From QIAW01 sp035487295 (GTDB lineage: Bacteria > Acidobacteriota > Terriglobia > Terriglobales > Acidobacteriaceae), in assembly GCA_035487295.1 (NCBI GenBank), contig DATHMH010000044.1, positions 336,492-400,491 of the forward strand: DNA of 64,000 nt. The letters are read 5' to 3'. Both the position numbers and the translations under genes were made by a program. This document shows, in pieces, positions 16,295 to 24,352 of the stretch. Every line of letters starts with the position of its first letter. Position 1 is the stretch's first letter. The notes beneath the pieces are model-generated. The model worked only from the letters and a program-made list of their open reading frames with translations, was not told the origin of the DNA and searched no databases.

Positions 16295-17254
16295 CTACGC
16301 CATTACCATCCCACTTATTTTTTCCAGCACATTGATCGGCGCCAGCTCGGGTGCAACCAGTGCTTCGCGCGGAACGATGTAGGTATGCTCCAGGGCATAT
16401 TGTCCGCTGAGCGCGGCGTGGGGGACGCCGTCGGTGTAAACCATCCAGGTGCAGCCGGGAGGGAATTCTGAGCGGGTGTGCTCTTCCTTCTGATAACTTT
16501 CGTTTTCTTTCAGCCAGTCGTGAAAGTGCAGCATGAAAAGATCGTAGGCTGAGCGGTCGGCGAGTGGCACTCCCAGACCGCGAAAAGCGCGGGCTGCGCT
16601 TCGGCGCAGGCGGAAAAATGTCGAGCGGCCCTGCGCGGCGTAGTAATTTACGCCGGCGTCTTTGGCAAAACGTGGCCCCAGTTCATGGAAGGGTTCGCCG
16701 GTGCGCCAGATGCGTGGCACGGTTGGGTTCAGATTGTTGAACACGCGCAGGATGCGCGCGCCGCGGGTTGGGCGCGTGGGGAATGCATCCACGTGCAGAA
16801 GATCGTTGCGCTTGTGCAGGGGCAGGTCGCGTCCCTGCTCTTCGAGCGGACGAAAGCTGGCGAAATCGAGTTCCATCTTGCCCGCATAAGGCGCCAGGAA
16901 CGAAGCCACAAATTGCGTAATCTGCCGGGAATATTCCCGCATGATATTGAGCAGGCGCTGCTGGTCGGCTGGGTTTTCCGCGGAAGCGCCGCGCAATACA
17001 TCCTGCCTGGGGCGATATGAAATATTTTTATGAAAGCGCGAGCCGGTCTGTTTTTGCGAAATGAGGAAAGCGCAGTCGTCCGCCGGCAAGGCAAAGGGTA
17101 CGCCAGAAAAAAACAGGATACGGCCGGCCTCGAGTTCGCGGCAATAATCCGATGAGCGCTGCGCGGGTTGAGCAACACTCCAGCCGCCGGGATAACGGTA
17201 GTCCTCAACCTGCAACCAGGAGCGAGTGTTCAAAGTTTGTGAAGGGGACGTCAC
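16295..17254 (-). CDS. kdoO: Kdo hydroxylase family protein
   Basis: A 319-residue Fe(II)/2-oxoglutarate-type dioxygenase of the Kdo hydroxylase family, which converts Kdo of the LPS inner core to Ko. Recognisable blocks are EAGRILFFSGVPFALPADD, RFHKNISYRP, LHVDAFPTRPTRGARILRVFNNLNP (with the iron-binding HxD), and the C-terminal VPHAALSGQYALEHTYIVP, which supplies the second His. A GTG start is used. No other LPS gene is adjacent. Presence of this enzyme implies a Gram-negative host with Kdo-containing LPS. Confidence 0.88.
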   Translation of the reverse strand: MTSPSQTLNTRSWLQVEDYRYPGGWSVAQPAQRSSDYCRELEAGRILFFSGVPFALPADDCAFLISQKQTGSRFHKNISYRPRQDVLRGASAENPADQQRLLNIMREYSRQITQFVASFLAPYAGKMELDFASFRPLEEQGRDLPLHKRNDLLHVDAFPTRPTRGARILRVFNNLNPTVPRIWRTGEPFHELGPRFAKDAGVNYYAAQGRSTFFRLRRSAARAFRGLGVPLADRSAYDLFMLHFHDWLKENESYQKEEHTRSEFPPGCTWMVYTDGVPHAALSGQYALEHTYIVPREALVAPELAPINVLEKISGMVMA

Positions 17255-17297
17255 AGAGCAATACTGGAAGTTTACTGCATCCGGGCGGATTGTACGG

Positions 17298-19235
17298 CTA
17301 TTGTATTTCTAAAGAAACCAGGTCGCCCCGGCTCTCGGAGGCGGCACGATAATTTATGGCAACCCTTTGATTGCTCCAGTCACAGGAAAAAGAGTCTGCA
17401 CCTACTAAGACCAGCTTGTCGCGGTCGGGCGTAGTCATGTTCCAGACCTTCTGGCCATTCGCGCCCCGGACGGCCACGCGCAGCAGTGCGGCGGAGGAGT
17501 CCTGTTTGCAGTCAACGCTCACCAGCGTACCCTTCAGGAACCTGATGGGACGGTTATCCGCTTTCTCCGGAGGCGGCTCGCGGGCGGCGGCTGTGGCCGG
17601 CGGCGTGGGCGCTTCACTGCTCCCCGCTTTGGTTTCCGCCTGATTGTCACGATTCAGATCGGCGGTGGTTAAGCTGGTCTGGGTGCTCACAGCGCTGGTT
17701 TTTCCCCACTCCTTTTCAGGAAAAGAGGGCCTGACGTTCACCATGTGGGTGGGAATTCCGTGCACCTTATATTGCTCAATCAACTGCAGGTTCTTGCTGG
17801 CAGTGGCGCTGATCCCGGCGTCATAACTTTCTTTGAGCCGCTGGAAGACGGCCTCGGCCTCATCGAGCTTGCCGGCGGCGATGAGGCATTGGCCAAAATC
17901 TGCCTGGAACTGCTGGTTGCGGGGACTGAGCCGCACCGCCGTCTTGCTGTTCTCCAGGGCAGCATCATCGGCACCCTGTTCCATTTGCACGTAAGCCAGC
18001 AAGTCATAGGCATTGGGGAATTGCGGATCGAGCAAAATTGCTTCGTGCAGTTGCGCCTGTATCCCCGGCCAATTAGCCTCAGCGCCCGAGGCTGTTGCCT
18101 CGCGGCGCATCAGATACGCCGAGTAATAGTGGACGCGCGAATTTTTGGAATCGAGCGCAGCCGCCCGCTCCAGGTGTTGTGCAGCCTTGCGGAAGTCGTT
18201 CTGCCGCAGGTAAACGTAGCCCAGGCCGCTATGCGCCGCCGCATTATCCGGATCGGCGCTGAGGATTTGCTGGAACTCACTGACGGCTTTTTCAGTGTAG
18301 CCGGGAGAGTGCAGGTGAGCATCCGCCAGAATCGCCTGCAAATCGAGCGAATGCAGCCGCTCAGACACATAGACCATGGTTTCCATCGAAGGAAGCTCAA
18401 CGTTGTAGGTGAGCATGCGGTTGCCTTTGAAGTAGTTCTGGATGGCCTGGTCGAGGTGTGGCGCATCCATGCCAAAGGCCTGTTGCACGGCCTGGGCGAT
18501 GGGAACGCGCTGGTTCTGCGTCAGGTCGAAGTAGACGCCGGCCTGTTCCAGCTTCTTCATGTCGAGCAGATAGTGAACCCAGAGCCAGGATTGCTGATAG
18601 AACAACGAACGATGGTCGCCATCTTCGTTGTACACCGGGGAATCGTGGCGCACGCCGAACAGGTCAACCGTGTGAAACAAGGCATTGCTCCGCAGAGTTT
18701 CGGCAGCGCCCTCGGGGGGCAACCCAATCTGCATTCCGGTTTTGCCCACCTGGACCGTAGAAAAATACTGGGCAAAACCTTCGTCGAACCACACCGGCGT
18801 TGGCGGATAGTTTCCGTCTAACAGCAGGTGAGCGTATTCGTGGAACACAACCTGATAAGGATCTTCAACGGAAAGATCGAGCAGGATGAAGTTGCGGTCG
18901 TCGCCGCCCTGGTAGAGCCCGTCTGCCACGACCGGCTTGCCCTTCCAGAGAGGAACAAAGTTTCGCAGCTCGCTGGTGTTGCGGAAGGCGATAATTTCCA
19001 GCGGCACCGGCATGCTGACCGTCTGCACCGAAAACAGGGTCCCGAAGACAAAGCGCATCTGCTCGAAGCGTAAGGCAACGTCGCGGGCGCGCCGGTCGCC
19101 GGCGTCAGAGATCACGGAAAAATGCTGCGAGCTCACTTTGACCCAATCGCTCTCTTTGTCTTTGGCGCGGCAGGGCAGTGCAAGCAGAACGAGCAGGGCG
19201 AAAACAACGGCTGAGAGTCGCTTGTTTCCAAGCAT
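17298..19235 (-). CDS. Exported peptidase MA-like metallopeptidase with TPR repeats
   Basis: A 645-residue protein with a signal peptide (LSAVVFALLVLLALPCRA), then a gluzincin-like domain of the DUF1570/peptidase-MA type. The zinc motif is His132-Glu133-Tyr-Ala-His136, with the distal Glu152 in WFDEGFAQYFS. From about residue 300 there are tetratricopeptide repeats (AHSGLGYVYLRQNDFRKAAQHLERAAALD and similar), and the C-terminal 100 residues after a Pro/Ala linker are a small beta-rich domain. GGAGAGGAG precedes the ATG. Substrate unknown; probably periplasmic or surface-exposed. Confidence 0.85.
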   Translation of the reverse strand: MLGNKRLSAVVFALLVLLALPCRAKDKESDWVKVSSQHFSVISDAGDRRARDVALRFEQMRFVFGTLFSVQTVSMPVPLEIIAFRNTSELRNFVPLWKGKPVVADGLYQGGDDRNFILLDLSVEDPYQVVFHEYAHLLLDGNYPPTPVWFDEGFAQYFSTVQVGKTGMQIGLPPEGAAETLRSNALFHTVDLFGVRHDSPVYNEDGDHRSLFYQQSWLWVHYLLDMKKLEQAGVYFDLTQNQRVPIAQAVQQAFGMDAPHLDQAIQNYFKGNRMLTYNVELPSMETMVYVSERLHSLDLQAILADAHLHSPGYTEKAVSEFQQILSADPDNAAAHSGLGYVYLRQNDFRKAAQHLERAAALDSKNSRVHYYSAYLMRREATASGAEANWPGIQAQLHEAILLDPQFPNAYDLLAYVQMEQGADDAALENSKTAVRLSPRNQQFQADFGQCLIAAGKLDEAEAVFQRLKESYDAGISATASKNLQLIEQYKVHGIPTHMVNVRPSFPEKEWGKTSAVSTQTSLTTADLNRDNQAETKAGSSEAPTPPATAAAREPPPEKADNRPIRFLKGTLVSVDCKQDSSAALLRVAVRGANGQKVWNMTTPDRDKLVLVGADSFSCDWSNQRVAINYRAASESRGDLVSLEIQ

Positions 19236-19377
19236 GGCGTGCTCCTCTCCATGAGGAGATAGAGATAAAAGCTTACAACAACCAGATGCTCCCGCACCCG
19301 TCTGGAGACAAAAAATTTACAAATGCCGGCCAGGTTTCTTAAATGCTCCCTTGAGCTCTCGTTGGAGGACCACGCAA

Positions 19378-19410
19378 AAGAAAAGCCCCTCTTGCGAGAG
19401 GCTTTTTCTT
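19378..19410 (-). terminator. Probable intrinsic terminator after the Arg/Asp-rich exported protein
   Basis: Hairpin AGCCTCTC-GCAA-GAGGGGCT on the minus strand followed by a T-rich run. It closely resembles the hairpin at 20030-20062, reflecting duplication of the whole unit. Confidence 0.7.
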
Positions 19411-19438
19411 CTCCGATCAGGGGAGAGTAATAGACGGC

Positions 19439-19750
19439 TTACCGGATTACGACGAATGCCCGAAAGCCCGGATTCTCGTCCCCTCTGTAGTTGTGGGAAT
19501 ACGAGCGATGCCAGTCGTCGCCCCGTCGCCAGTTGTCATCGCGGTCGCGGCGGTCCCGGTCACGTTGCTGGCGATAAAAGTCGTCGCGATCTCTGAAGCG
19601 GCGGTCGTCGGAGCGGGAATAGCGTGCGTCATTCCCATCCCGGCCGTTCCCGCCTCTTTCTTGCGCAGCGGCACTCAGTGGCATGGCACAAGCCATGGCT
19701 GCCGCCAATAACGTTGTTACAATCGTGTTACGAAACAATGAGCTTTTCAT
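19439..19750 (-). CDS. Small exported Arg/Asp-rich protein (paralogous unit 1)
   Basis: The frame is open further upstream, but ATG 19750 is set by AGGAGG and a signal peptide (MKSSLFRNTIVTTLLAAAMACAMPLSAAAQ). The mature 70 residues are highly charged and repetitive: RYSRSDDRRFRDRDDFYRQQ, then RDRDRRDRDDNWRRGDD, ending in GFRAFVVIR. No enzyme motif is visible. The signal peptide start, ribosome site, upstream region, palindrome and terminator all resemble those of the next gene upstream (20085-20621), so the two are duplicated units. Possibly an envelope stress or surface protein; function unknown. Confidence 0.7.
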   Translation of the reverse strand: MKSSLFRNTIVTTLLAAAMACAMPLSAAAQERGGNGRDGNDARYSRSDDRRFRDRDDFYRQQRDRDRRDRDDNWRRGDDWHRSYSHNYRGDENPGFRAFVVIR

Positions 19751-20029
19751 ATCAACCTCCTGTGGTGAATCCCTTTCAACAACTACTTCTGCTAGTGCAC
19801 ATGGCGGGCCAAAGCGGGGCACGGCCAAGCTGCTGATAGCGCGCAGGTTAGCGGGAGTCGAAATCCGGCCCCTGGGTAAGTTCTGCTTCGCAAGTAAGTA
19901 AACACTTACATTTTGCTGAAGAAACCATGAAGAGCGATTTCTGGGAGCGGGCCAACTCGACGAAGTTCTCAGCCCAAACGAGATCAAGGCAGAGACGTAG
20001 CGAGCTATGTCTCTGCGCCGCATCGGTGC
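19751..20029. other. Duplicated upstream region of exported-protein unit 1
   Basis: No gene. The 150 bases before the start are clearly similar to those at 20622-20800: shared blocks include CCTTTCAACAACT/CCATTCAACAACT, GGCCAAGCTGCT/GGGCAAGCTGCT, the AAGTAAGT palindrome and CTGAAGAAACCATGAA. Confidence 0.7.
19892..19911. promoter_or_regulatory. Palindromic candidate operator, copy 1
   Basis: AAGTAAGTAAACACTTACAT: inner arms GTAAGT/ACTTAC are perfect around AAAC. The same site, with longer perfect arms, is at 20766-20785 before the paralogous gene. Confidence 0.55.
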
Positions 20030-20062
20030 AAAGAAAAAGAGCCTCTCTTGCGAGAGGCCCTT
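20030..20062 (-). terminator. Intrinsic terminator after the glycine-zipper protein gene
   Basis: Perfect 7-bp stem GCCTCTC/GAGAGGC with a four-base loop, followed on the minus strand by CTCTTTTTCTTT. Confidence 0.8.
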
Positions 20063-20084
20063 CTTCTCCTCCGATCCGGGGGGA

Positions 20085-20621
20085 TTAGTGATGATTGGCG
20101 GTCAACCTGTCAAAGATAAAACCGCCGAGTCCCCCGGCTATCGCCCCAATGCCTGCGCCTTTGCCGCCGCCTGCCAGCGCGCCAATTCCGGCCCCGGCCG
20201 CCGCTGAACCGCCGACGATCAAGGCCGATTGGCCTACCGACCGATTCTGCTGAAAATCCCTCTGGCCGTAAGGCTGGTTGTATACGGGCTGCGGCTCCGG
20301 TTGCCGGTAATAAACCTGGCGTGAGCGGGGATTCCAGGTGCGATCAGAGTCATCCTGGCCGCGATAAGAATCGTTACGGGCGCGGTTAGAGTCATCCTGG
20401 CCGCGGTAGGAATCGTTATTCCGGCGATAAGAATTATCGTTATTGTCGCGATAAGAACCGTTGTCGCGACGATCAGAATTATCCTGCGGCTGGGAATAGT
20501 AAGGCGAATCATTCCGGTTGCGGTCCCCCTGCCGTGACTGGGCCTGCAAAGGTAACGTGCTAAAGACCATCGCCATCATGAGCGATGCGACAATTGCGAT
20601 ACGGGCGAATAGGCTTTTCAT
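20085..20621 (-). CDS. Exported glycine-zipper protein with Asn/Asp/Arg/Tyr-rich repeats (paralogous unit 2)
   Basis: Start ATG 20621 is set by GGGAGG and a signal peptide (MKSLFARIAIVASLMMAMVFSTLPLQAQ), giving 178 residues. The middle has near-repeats of the type NDSYRGQDDSNRARNDSYRGQDD. The C terminus carries a glycine-zipper segment (GGSAAAGAGIGALAGGGKGAGIGAIAGGLGGFIF), typical of small membrane-inserting outer-membrane or envelope proteins. Expected to be in the periplasm or outer membrane. Upstream region and signal peptide are shared with the gene at 19439-19750. Confidence 0.78.
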   Translation of the reverse strand: MKSLFARIAIVASLMMAMVFSTLPLQAQSRQGDRNRNDSPYYSQPQDNSDRRDNGSYRDNNDNSYRRNNDSYRGQDDSNRARNDSYRGQDDSDRTWNPRSRQVYYRQPEPQPVYNQPYGQRDFQQNRSVGQSALIVGGSAAAGAGIGALAGGGKGAGIGAIAGGLGGFIFDRLTANHH

Positions 20622-20765
20622 ATTAACCTCCCTAAGGTAAATCCCATTCAACAACTGCTATGGCTGGTGCAGGTGGCGTGCCAAAACCGGGCTTCGGGCA
20701 AGCTGCTCATTACCAGCAAGTTAGCCGGAAGGGGGTAATTTGTGCCTGTATAGGTTTTGCCAGGA

Positions 20766-20785
20766 AAGTAAGTAAACACTTACTT
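20766..20785. promoter_or_regulatory. Palindromic candidate operator, copy 2
   Basis: AAGTAAGT-AAAC-ACTTACTT, a perfect 8-bp inverted repeat with a 4-base centre, about 145 bases before the ATG at 20621 and just past the queG stop codon. Confidence 0.6.
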
Positions 20786-20807
20786 ACTTTCTGAAGAAGC
20801 CATGAAA

Positions 20808-21932
20808 CTATGAGGAGGCGAGCTTTTGGATCGCCCAGCGCGCATGCTCGGCCACATCAGGATCGGGGTCTAGAGTTAATTGGTGAAGCTGGGGCAGGAA
20901 GGAGCGCTCACCACTGTTGCCCATGGCGATGACGGCGTTGCGGCGCACTCCAGAATACTTGGCGCGCTTGATGGGAGAACGGCGAAAGGTCTGCTGAAAA
21001 TCCTCCGGGGTCATGGAGGCAATCTGCTCCAGCGGCGGATTCACCAACCCCGGCCGCGGCTGAAATTCCGCAGCTTCGGTTGCAGGCGCCTTGGGTAAAT
21101 GTGCTTTGGGCGAACGTGCTTTGGTAGAGTGCTGGGTCGCTCCGCCGTTCCACGGACAAACATCCTGGCAGATATCGCAGCCAAAGATGTGGTTTCCCAT
21201 GCCCGAGCGCATTTCTTCAGGGATGTTTCCGCGTTTCTCAATGGTCAAATAAGAGATGCAGCGGGTGGCGTCAAGCTTGTAGGGTTCCACCAGCGCGCCC
21301 GTGGGACACGCCTCGATGCAGCGCGTGCAGTTTCCGCAGCGGTCCGCCGCCGGCAGGTCAGGCTCAAGATCGAGCGAGGTCAGAATCACGCCCAGAAAAA
21401 TCCATGAGCCCAGTTGCTGATTGAGGATGCAGGTATTCTTGCCAATCCAGCCGATGCCGGCATATTTGGCATAAACGCGCTCGACCAGCGGGCCGGTATC
21501 CACGTAGCAGCGAGTTGTGATTTCGCCCGCGCCGCCGCTTTCGGCCTCAGAGTGAATGCGCGCTTCAACCTGCCGCAGCCTGCGCATGACGGAATCGTGA
21601 TAGTCTTCCACGCTCCAGGCGTAGCGGGCGATCCAGCCGCGGGCCTTGTTGTACGCTACCTCCGTGGAATAGGGCTGCGCGGTGTTGTAGTTGATGCCGC
21701 AAACTACGACGGACTGCGCCCAGGGAATTGCCGAGCGCAGCGAAGCGCGTTTCAACTTTCCCTGCTCGTCCTGCGTCTTCAGGTATTCCATCTCGCCGGC
21801 ATAGCCGGCGTCGATCCAGGAAGGGTAGTAGTCTAACTCGGGGAATCCTGCGCCACGGAGCGAAGCCACGCCGCAAAGCTCAAAGCCGGCCTCACGGGCG
21901 GCTTGCCGGGCGACTTCGGAGATTTGTTTCAT
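20808..21932 (-). CDS. queG: Epoxyqueuosine reductase QueG
   Basis: Final enzyme of queuosine synthesis, a cobalamin-dependent iron-sulphur reductase acting on tRNA. The open frame is longer, but ATG 21932 (MKQISEVARQAAREAGFELCG) matches the family N terminus and gives 374 residues. The likely catalytic Asp145 is in YVDTGPLVER; family block GWIGKNTCIL follows. The two 4Fe-4S clusters are served by Cys199, 202, 205 and 209 (CGNCTRCIEAC) and Cys225, 252, 255 and 259 (CDICQDVC). The C terminus is a HEAT-like repeat (DPDVAEHARWAIQKL). A partial Pro/Lys-rich linker between cluster and HEAT domain is unusual. Confidence 0.94.
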   Translation of the reverse strand: MKQISEVARQAAREAGFELCGVASLRGAGFPELDYYPSWIDAGYAGEMEYLKTQDEQGKLKRASLRSAIPWAQSVVVCGINYNTAQPYSTEVAYNKARGWIARYAWSVEDYHDSVMRRLRQVEARIHSEAESGGAGEITTRCYVDTGPLVERVYAKYAGIGWIGKNTCILNQQLGSWIFLGVILTSLDLEPDLPAADRCGNCTRCIEACPTGALVEPYKLDATRCISYLTIEKRGNIPEEMRSGMGNHIFGCDICQDVCPWNGGATQHSTKARSPKAHLPKAPATEAAEFQPRPGLVNPPLEQIASMTPEDFQQTFRRSPIKRAKYSGVRRNAVIAMGNSGERSFLPQLHQLTLDPDPDVAEHARWAIQKLASS

Positions 21933-22038
21933 ATGGGATGAAGAGAGATGCCTGCAGCTATTGTAGGCTTGGTGGCACAGCGTAGCAGGCCACAAAACTA
22001 AAAAAAGCATTTGTTTCCTGTGGCCATGCCACATATCC

Positions 22039-22300
22039 CTGTCATGTTGAGCGGAGCGCCACGATCCTATTGGCCGCCGCAAGAATTTGAAGCGCGGAGT
22101 CGAAACACCCCGACAGGATTTCGGTATCCCATATCGGGTCAGGGAGTTTTCTCGATGCGGCTGCAGGCCAACGGGACGCACTCGGGAGAGAATTCCCAGG
22201 GGCGACATTTCCTGGCCTCACATTCTCGGGGTGTTTCGACTACGCGCCTGGCCACATCGAGGGTGCATCTGTTCACGAGGCGCTCCGCTCAACATGACAG
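22039..22300. repeat. Dispersed inverted-repeat element (gtcat..ttgagcggagcg type)
   Basis: A perfect 22-bp inverted repeat (22039-22060 against 22279-22300) encloses a second inverted pair of about 21 bp with one mismatch (around AGTCGAAACACCCCG near 22096-22110, complement near 22227-22241). The core words belong to a GTCATnnTGAGCGnAGCG-type intergenic repeat that I know to be widespread in environmental bacterial genomes. No transposase or gene is inside. It fills most of the space between queG and the DUF507 pair. Confidence 0.85.
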
Positions 22301-22387
22301 AAGGAGATAGGTTTGACACACACCCAAAATCGTCGCGGGGGAAAAAAGATTTCGGACGTAATAGTACAGCCATCGTCGGCTGTGCTA

Positions 22388-22663
22388 CTAAATCCCCAGC
22401 TTCTTCACTTCTTCGTTGTAATACTTCCTATAGAGAATTTCCCACTCAGGAGTGCCTTCCATGATGGTGCGCTTCTGGCTTTCGATCTTCTGGCGGGCGG
22501 CGGCATCGATCTTTGCTTCCTTGCCCAGCAGCTCTTCCAGGATCTTGCGCACTTCCATGCGGATGGTGTTGCGGTCTTCAATAAATTCCACGCCGTCAAT
22601 TTCGGCCAGCTTGTCGGCCACGGTATGGGCCAGCTTGTTCATCTTGTCGCGCGAGAGCCTCAC
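22388..22663 (-). CDS. DUF507 family protein (downstream copy)
   Basis: A 91-residue helical protein beginning MRLSRDKMNKLAHTVADKL and ending PEWEILYRKYYNEEVKKLGI, both typical of DUF507, a small family of unknown function found mainly in Deltaproteobacteria and Acidobacteria. It overlaps the preceding DUF507 gene by 4 bases (22660-22663), so the pair is translationally coupled and the two proteins probably act together. Confidence 0.85.
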   Translation of the reverse strand: MRLSRDKMNKLAHTVADKLAEIDGVEFIEDRNTIRMEVRKILEELLGKEAKIDAAARQKIESQKRTIMEGTPEWEILYRKYYNEEVKKLGI

Positions 22664-22938
22664 AGCACCGCCTTGTATTTGCGCACCAGTTCGTTCTTGA
22701 CCTTCTTGAACATCTCCTGGTAGCTGGCGCCCGATTTGCGCATCTCGTCGGAATACTGTTCGAGGATGGCCCGCACCTCGTCATGGATGCGGTCTTCGAG
22801 GCCGAGCTCATCCTGCATGGCGGCGTTGACTTTTTCGGTCACGCCGGCCGCGTCGGAGGTCTCAATCATCTCCGTGGCTATTAATTTTTTTACGGTTTCA
22901 CGGGCCAGGTAGCCCACGTATTCCTTGGAAAAGAGCAT
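22660..22938 (-). CDS. DUF507 family protein (upstream copy)
   Basis: A 92-residue helical protein (MLFSKEYVGYLARETVKKLI, ending MFKKVKNELVRKYKAVL) of the same DUF507 family as its downstream neighbour but clearly diverged from it. The sequence has no membrane segment or metal motif. The ATG has no strong ribosome site. Function unknown; co-translation with the next gene suggests a heteromer. Confidence 0.83.
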   Translation of the reverse strand: MLFSKEYVGYLARETVKKLIATEMIETSDAAGVTEKVNAAMQDELGLEDRIHDEVRAILEQYSDEMRKSGASYQEMFKKVKNELVRKYKAVL

Positions 22939-23123
22939 GTGCGTTTGCGATGTGGCGCCGAATTGAAAATTTTAACACACGCGAACCCTGGCACGGTGAT
23001 CGAAGGTTACCCGGTCGATCTTGCAACGCGTTCCGGCGTCGGAGAGCTGATTGCGGCGGCAGAGATAGGGATCACTTCATAAGCTCGATTCTGACCTTGT
23101 GCCATCCTCGACCAAAAATGAAA

Positions 23124-23150
23124 AATGCCCTGAATCATTCAGGACATTTT
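23124..23150 (-). terminator. Terminator after the collagen-like gene (possibly bidirectional)
   Basis: Stem CCTGAA/TTCAGG extended by near-complementary flanks, with T runs on both strands. On the minus strand it lies 37 bases past the stop of the collagen-like gene. Confidence 0.7.
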
Positions 23151-23186
23151 TTTGGCGTAGGCATAAAAGAGCCGACCTGCCCAGAG

Positions 23187-24056
23187 CTACTTAGGCAAGA
23201 GGCTGCAGGGAAGTGGCTTGAACCCGCTGAACTGGAAGTCGGAGCCGACAGCAATTGGCTGGTCGGAAGTGACAGTGACCGTGGCTGAGACGTTAGGACC
23301 GCCCTCTGGGCTATCCTGAGGAACCACCCAAGTGAAGTTCTTCGTATGTGCGGGCAGAAGGGTCTCTGTGCTGCTGCCCGTGTCACCCGGGTAGGTTGAG
23401 GATGGAGACGAGCCTGGAATGGTAACGCCAGCGAGGTTGTTCCCGTCTCTATCCAGGATGTGCACGGCGATGTTGGCAGTCATCGAGCTGCCGTTAAATA
23501 CATACAGGTCAGCCCTGGGATTGCCCGCGGACATAGGATAAAGCGCGGGTGTGCACACCCAAACGAAGGGCGGTCCGCCTGCAGATGCGCCTGCCGGGCC
23601 TTGTGGTCCTTGTGGCCCCTGCGGTCCTTGTGGGCCAGTAGCACCTTGCGGACCTGCCGGCCCCTGGGGCCCTTGCGGACCTACAAGGCCCAGCGCCAGA
23701 GAAAACGTGTGCTCGTGGTCATCGCGGTCCTTACCCCAGGCAACTTCCAGCAGAAAGGAGCCGGTGGGAACCGGCGACGGTAGATTAGCCGTGATCACGC
23801 CGGTGTGCGCGCTGCTGTTGAAGGCCGAGTTGGCAACCGCCAGTGGCGATCCCGCCAGCCGAACCTTCGGCGACGGAAGATGGTGAGTTTCGTCGAGATC
23901 AGCGACCGAGATGGTCAACGTCTTTGCTGTGTAGTCGGTCTGCACCTGCGTCACCTGCAGATGGCCGTCTTCGGCTTTCGCGTTGCGGGAAACCGCGAGC
24001 AGAAACATACACGTAAAAATCACAAACTCTTTGCGAATGGCCCATGAATGCATCAT
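23187..24056 (-). CDS. Exported protein with a collagen-like segment
   Basis: Start ATG 24056 or 24053 (GGAGG is at good distance to both). The 289-residue product has a signal peptide (FVIFTCMFLLAVSRNAKA), an N-terminal beta-rich domain of about 110 residues (TLTISVADLDETHHLPSPKVRLAGSPL), then about 13 Gly-X-Y triplets rich in GPQGPQ/GPAGPQ, then a C-terminal domain of about 130 residues containing ADLYVFNGSSMTANIAVHILDRDGNNLAG. Collagen-like repeats in bacteria form trimeric stalks in surface proteins; this role is inferred. The N- and C-terminal domains are not recognised. Confidence 0.75.
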   Translation of the reverse strand: MMHSWAIRKEFVIFTCMFLLAVSRNAKAEDGHLQVTQVQTDYTAKTLTISVADLDETHHLPSPKVRLAGSPLAVANSAFNSSAHTGVITANLPSPVPTGSFLLEVAWGKDRDDHEHTFSLALGLVGPQGPQGPAGPQGATGPQGPQGPQGPQGPAGASAGGPPFVWVCTPALYPMSAGNPRADLYVFNGSSMTANIAVHILDRDGNNLAGVTIPGSSPSSTYPGDTGSSTETLLPAHTKNFTWVVPQDSPEGGPNVSATVTVTSDQPIAVGSDFQFSGFKPLPCSLLPK

Positions 24057-24292
24057 CAAGTCCTCCACATTCTGTCTTGATATAGCGCAAGAGTACTGGA
24101 TAGAAATGGCTGAGAGAGAGGTTCAGACCAGTTTCTTCTCAGAGGCGTAGGCCTCCTCGGAAATCCAATAGTAGTGTGCGCGCCAATCTAGCTATTTGCA
24201 GCTTAGTTGTCAAGGTAAACCCCGCGTGGGGGCTATGGCGGTTCCTGCAATCAGCTACGTCGTGCCTGGGATGATGGCGCCGTTGGGCAAGC

Positions 24293-24325
24293 GCCCAAGT
24301 CTCGCAGCTTCGGCGAGACCTGGGC
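24293..24325. other. Stable hairpin between hydrolase and collagen-like gene
   Basis: A 13-bp stem with a single G-U/A-C mismatch (GCCCAAGTCTCGC against GCGAGACCTGGGC) and a 7-base loop lies 28 bases past the stop of the alpha/beta hydrolase. There is no T run on the minus strand, so it is not a normal intrinsic terminator for that gene. On the plus strand a T-rich stretch follows after 14 bases. The 284-base gap holds no gene. Confidence 0.5.
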
Positions 24326-24352
24326 AACCGGGCTCTTTCATTTTTCTTGATT

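Noticed and set aside
17745..18821. Open frame of 358 codons on the plus strand
   Set aside because: Lies wholly antisense to the peptidase-MA/TPR gene, which has a signal peptide, HExxH motif and TPR repeats. The frame is a by-product of high GC on the opposite strand.
23551..23886. Gly/Pro/Cys-rich frame opposite the collagen-like repeats
   Set aside because: It is simply the complement of the Gly-X-Y coding stretch; the sense-strand protein has a signal peptide and terminator.
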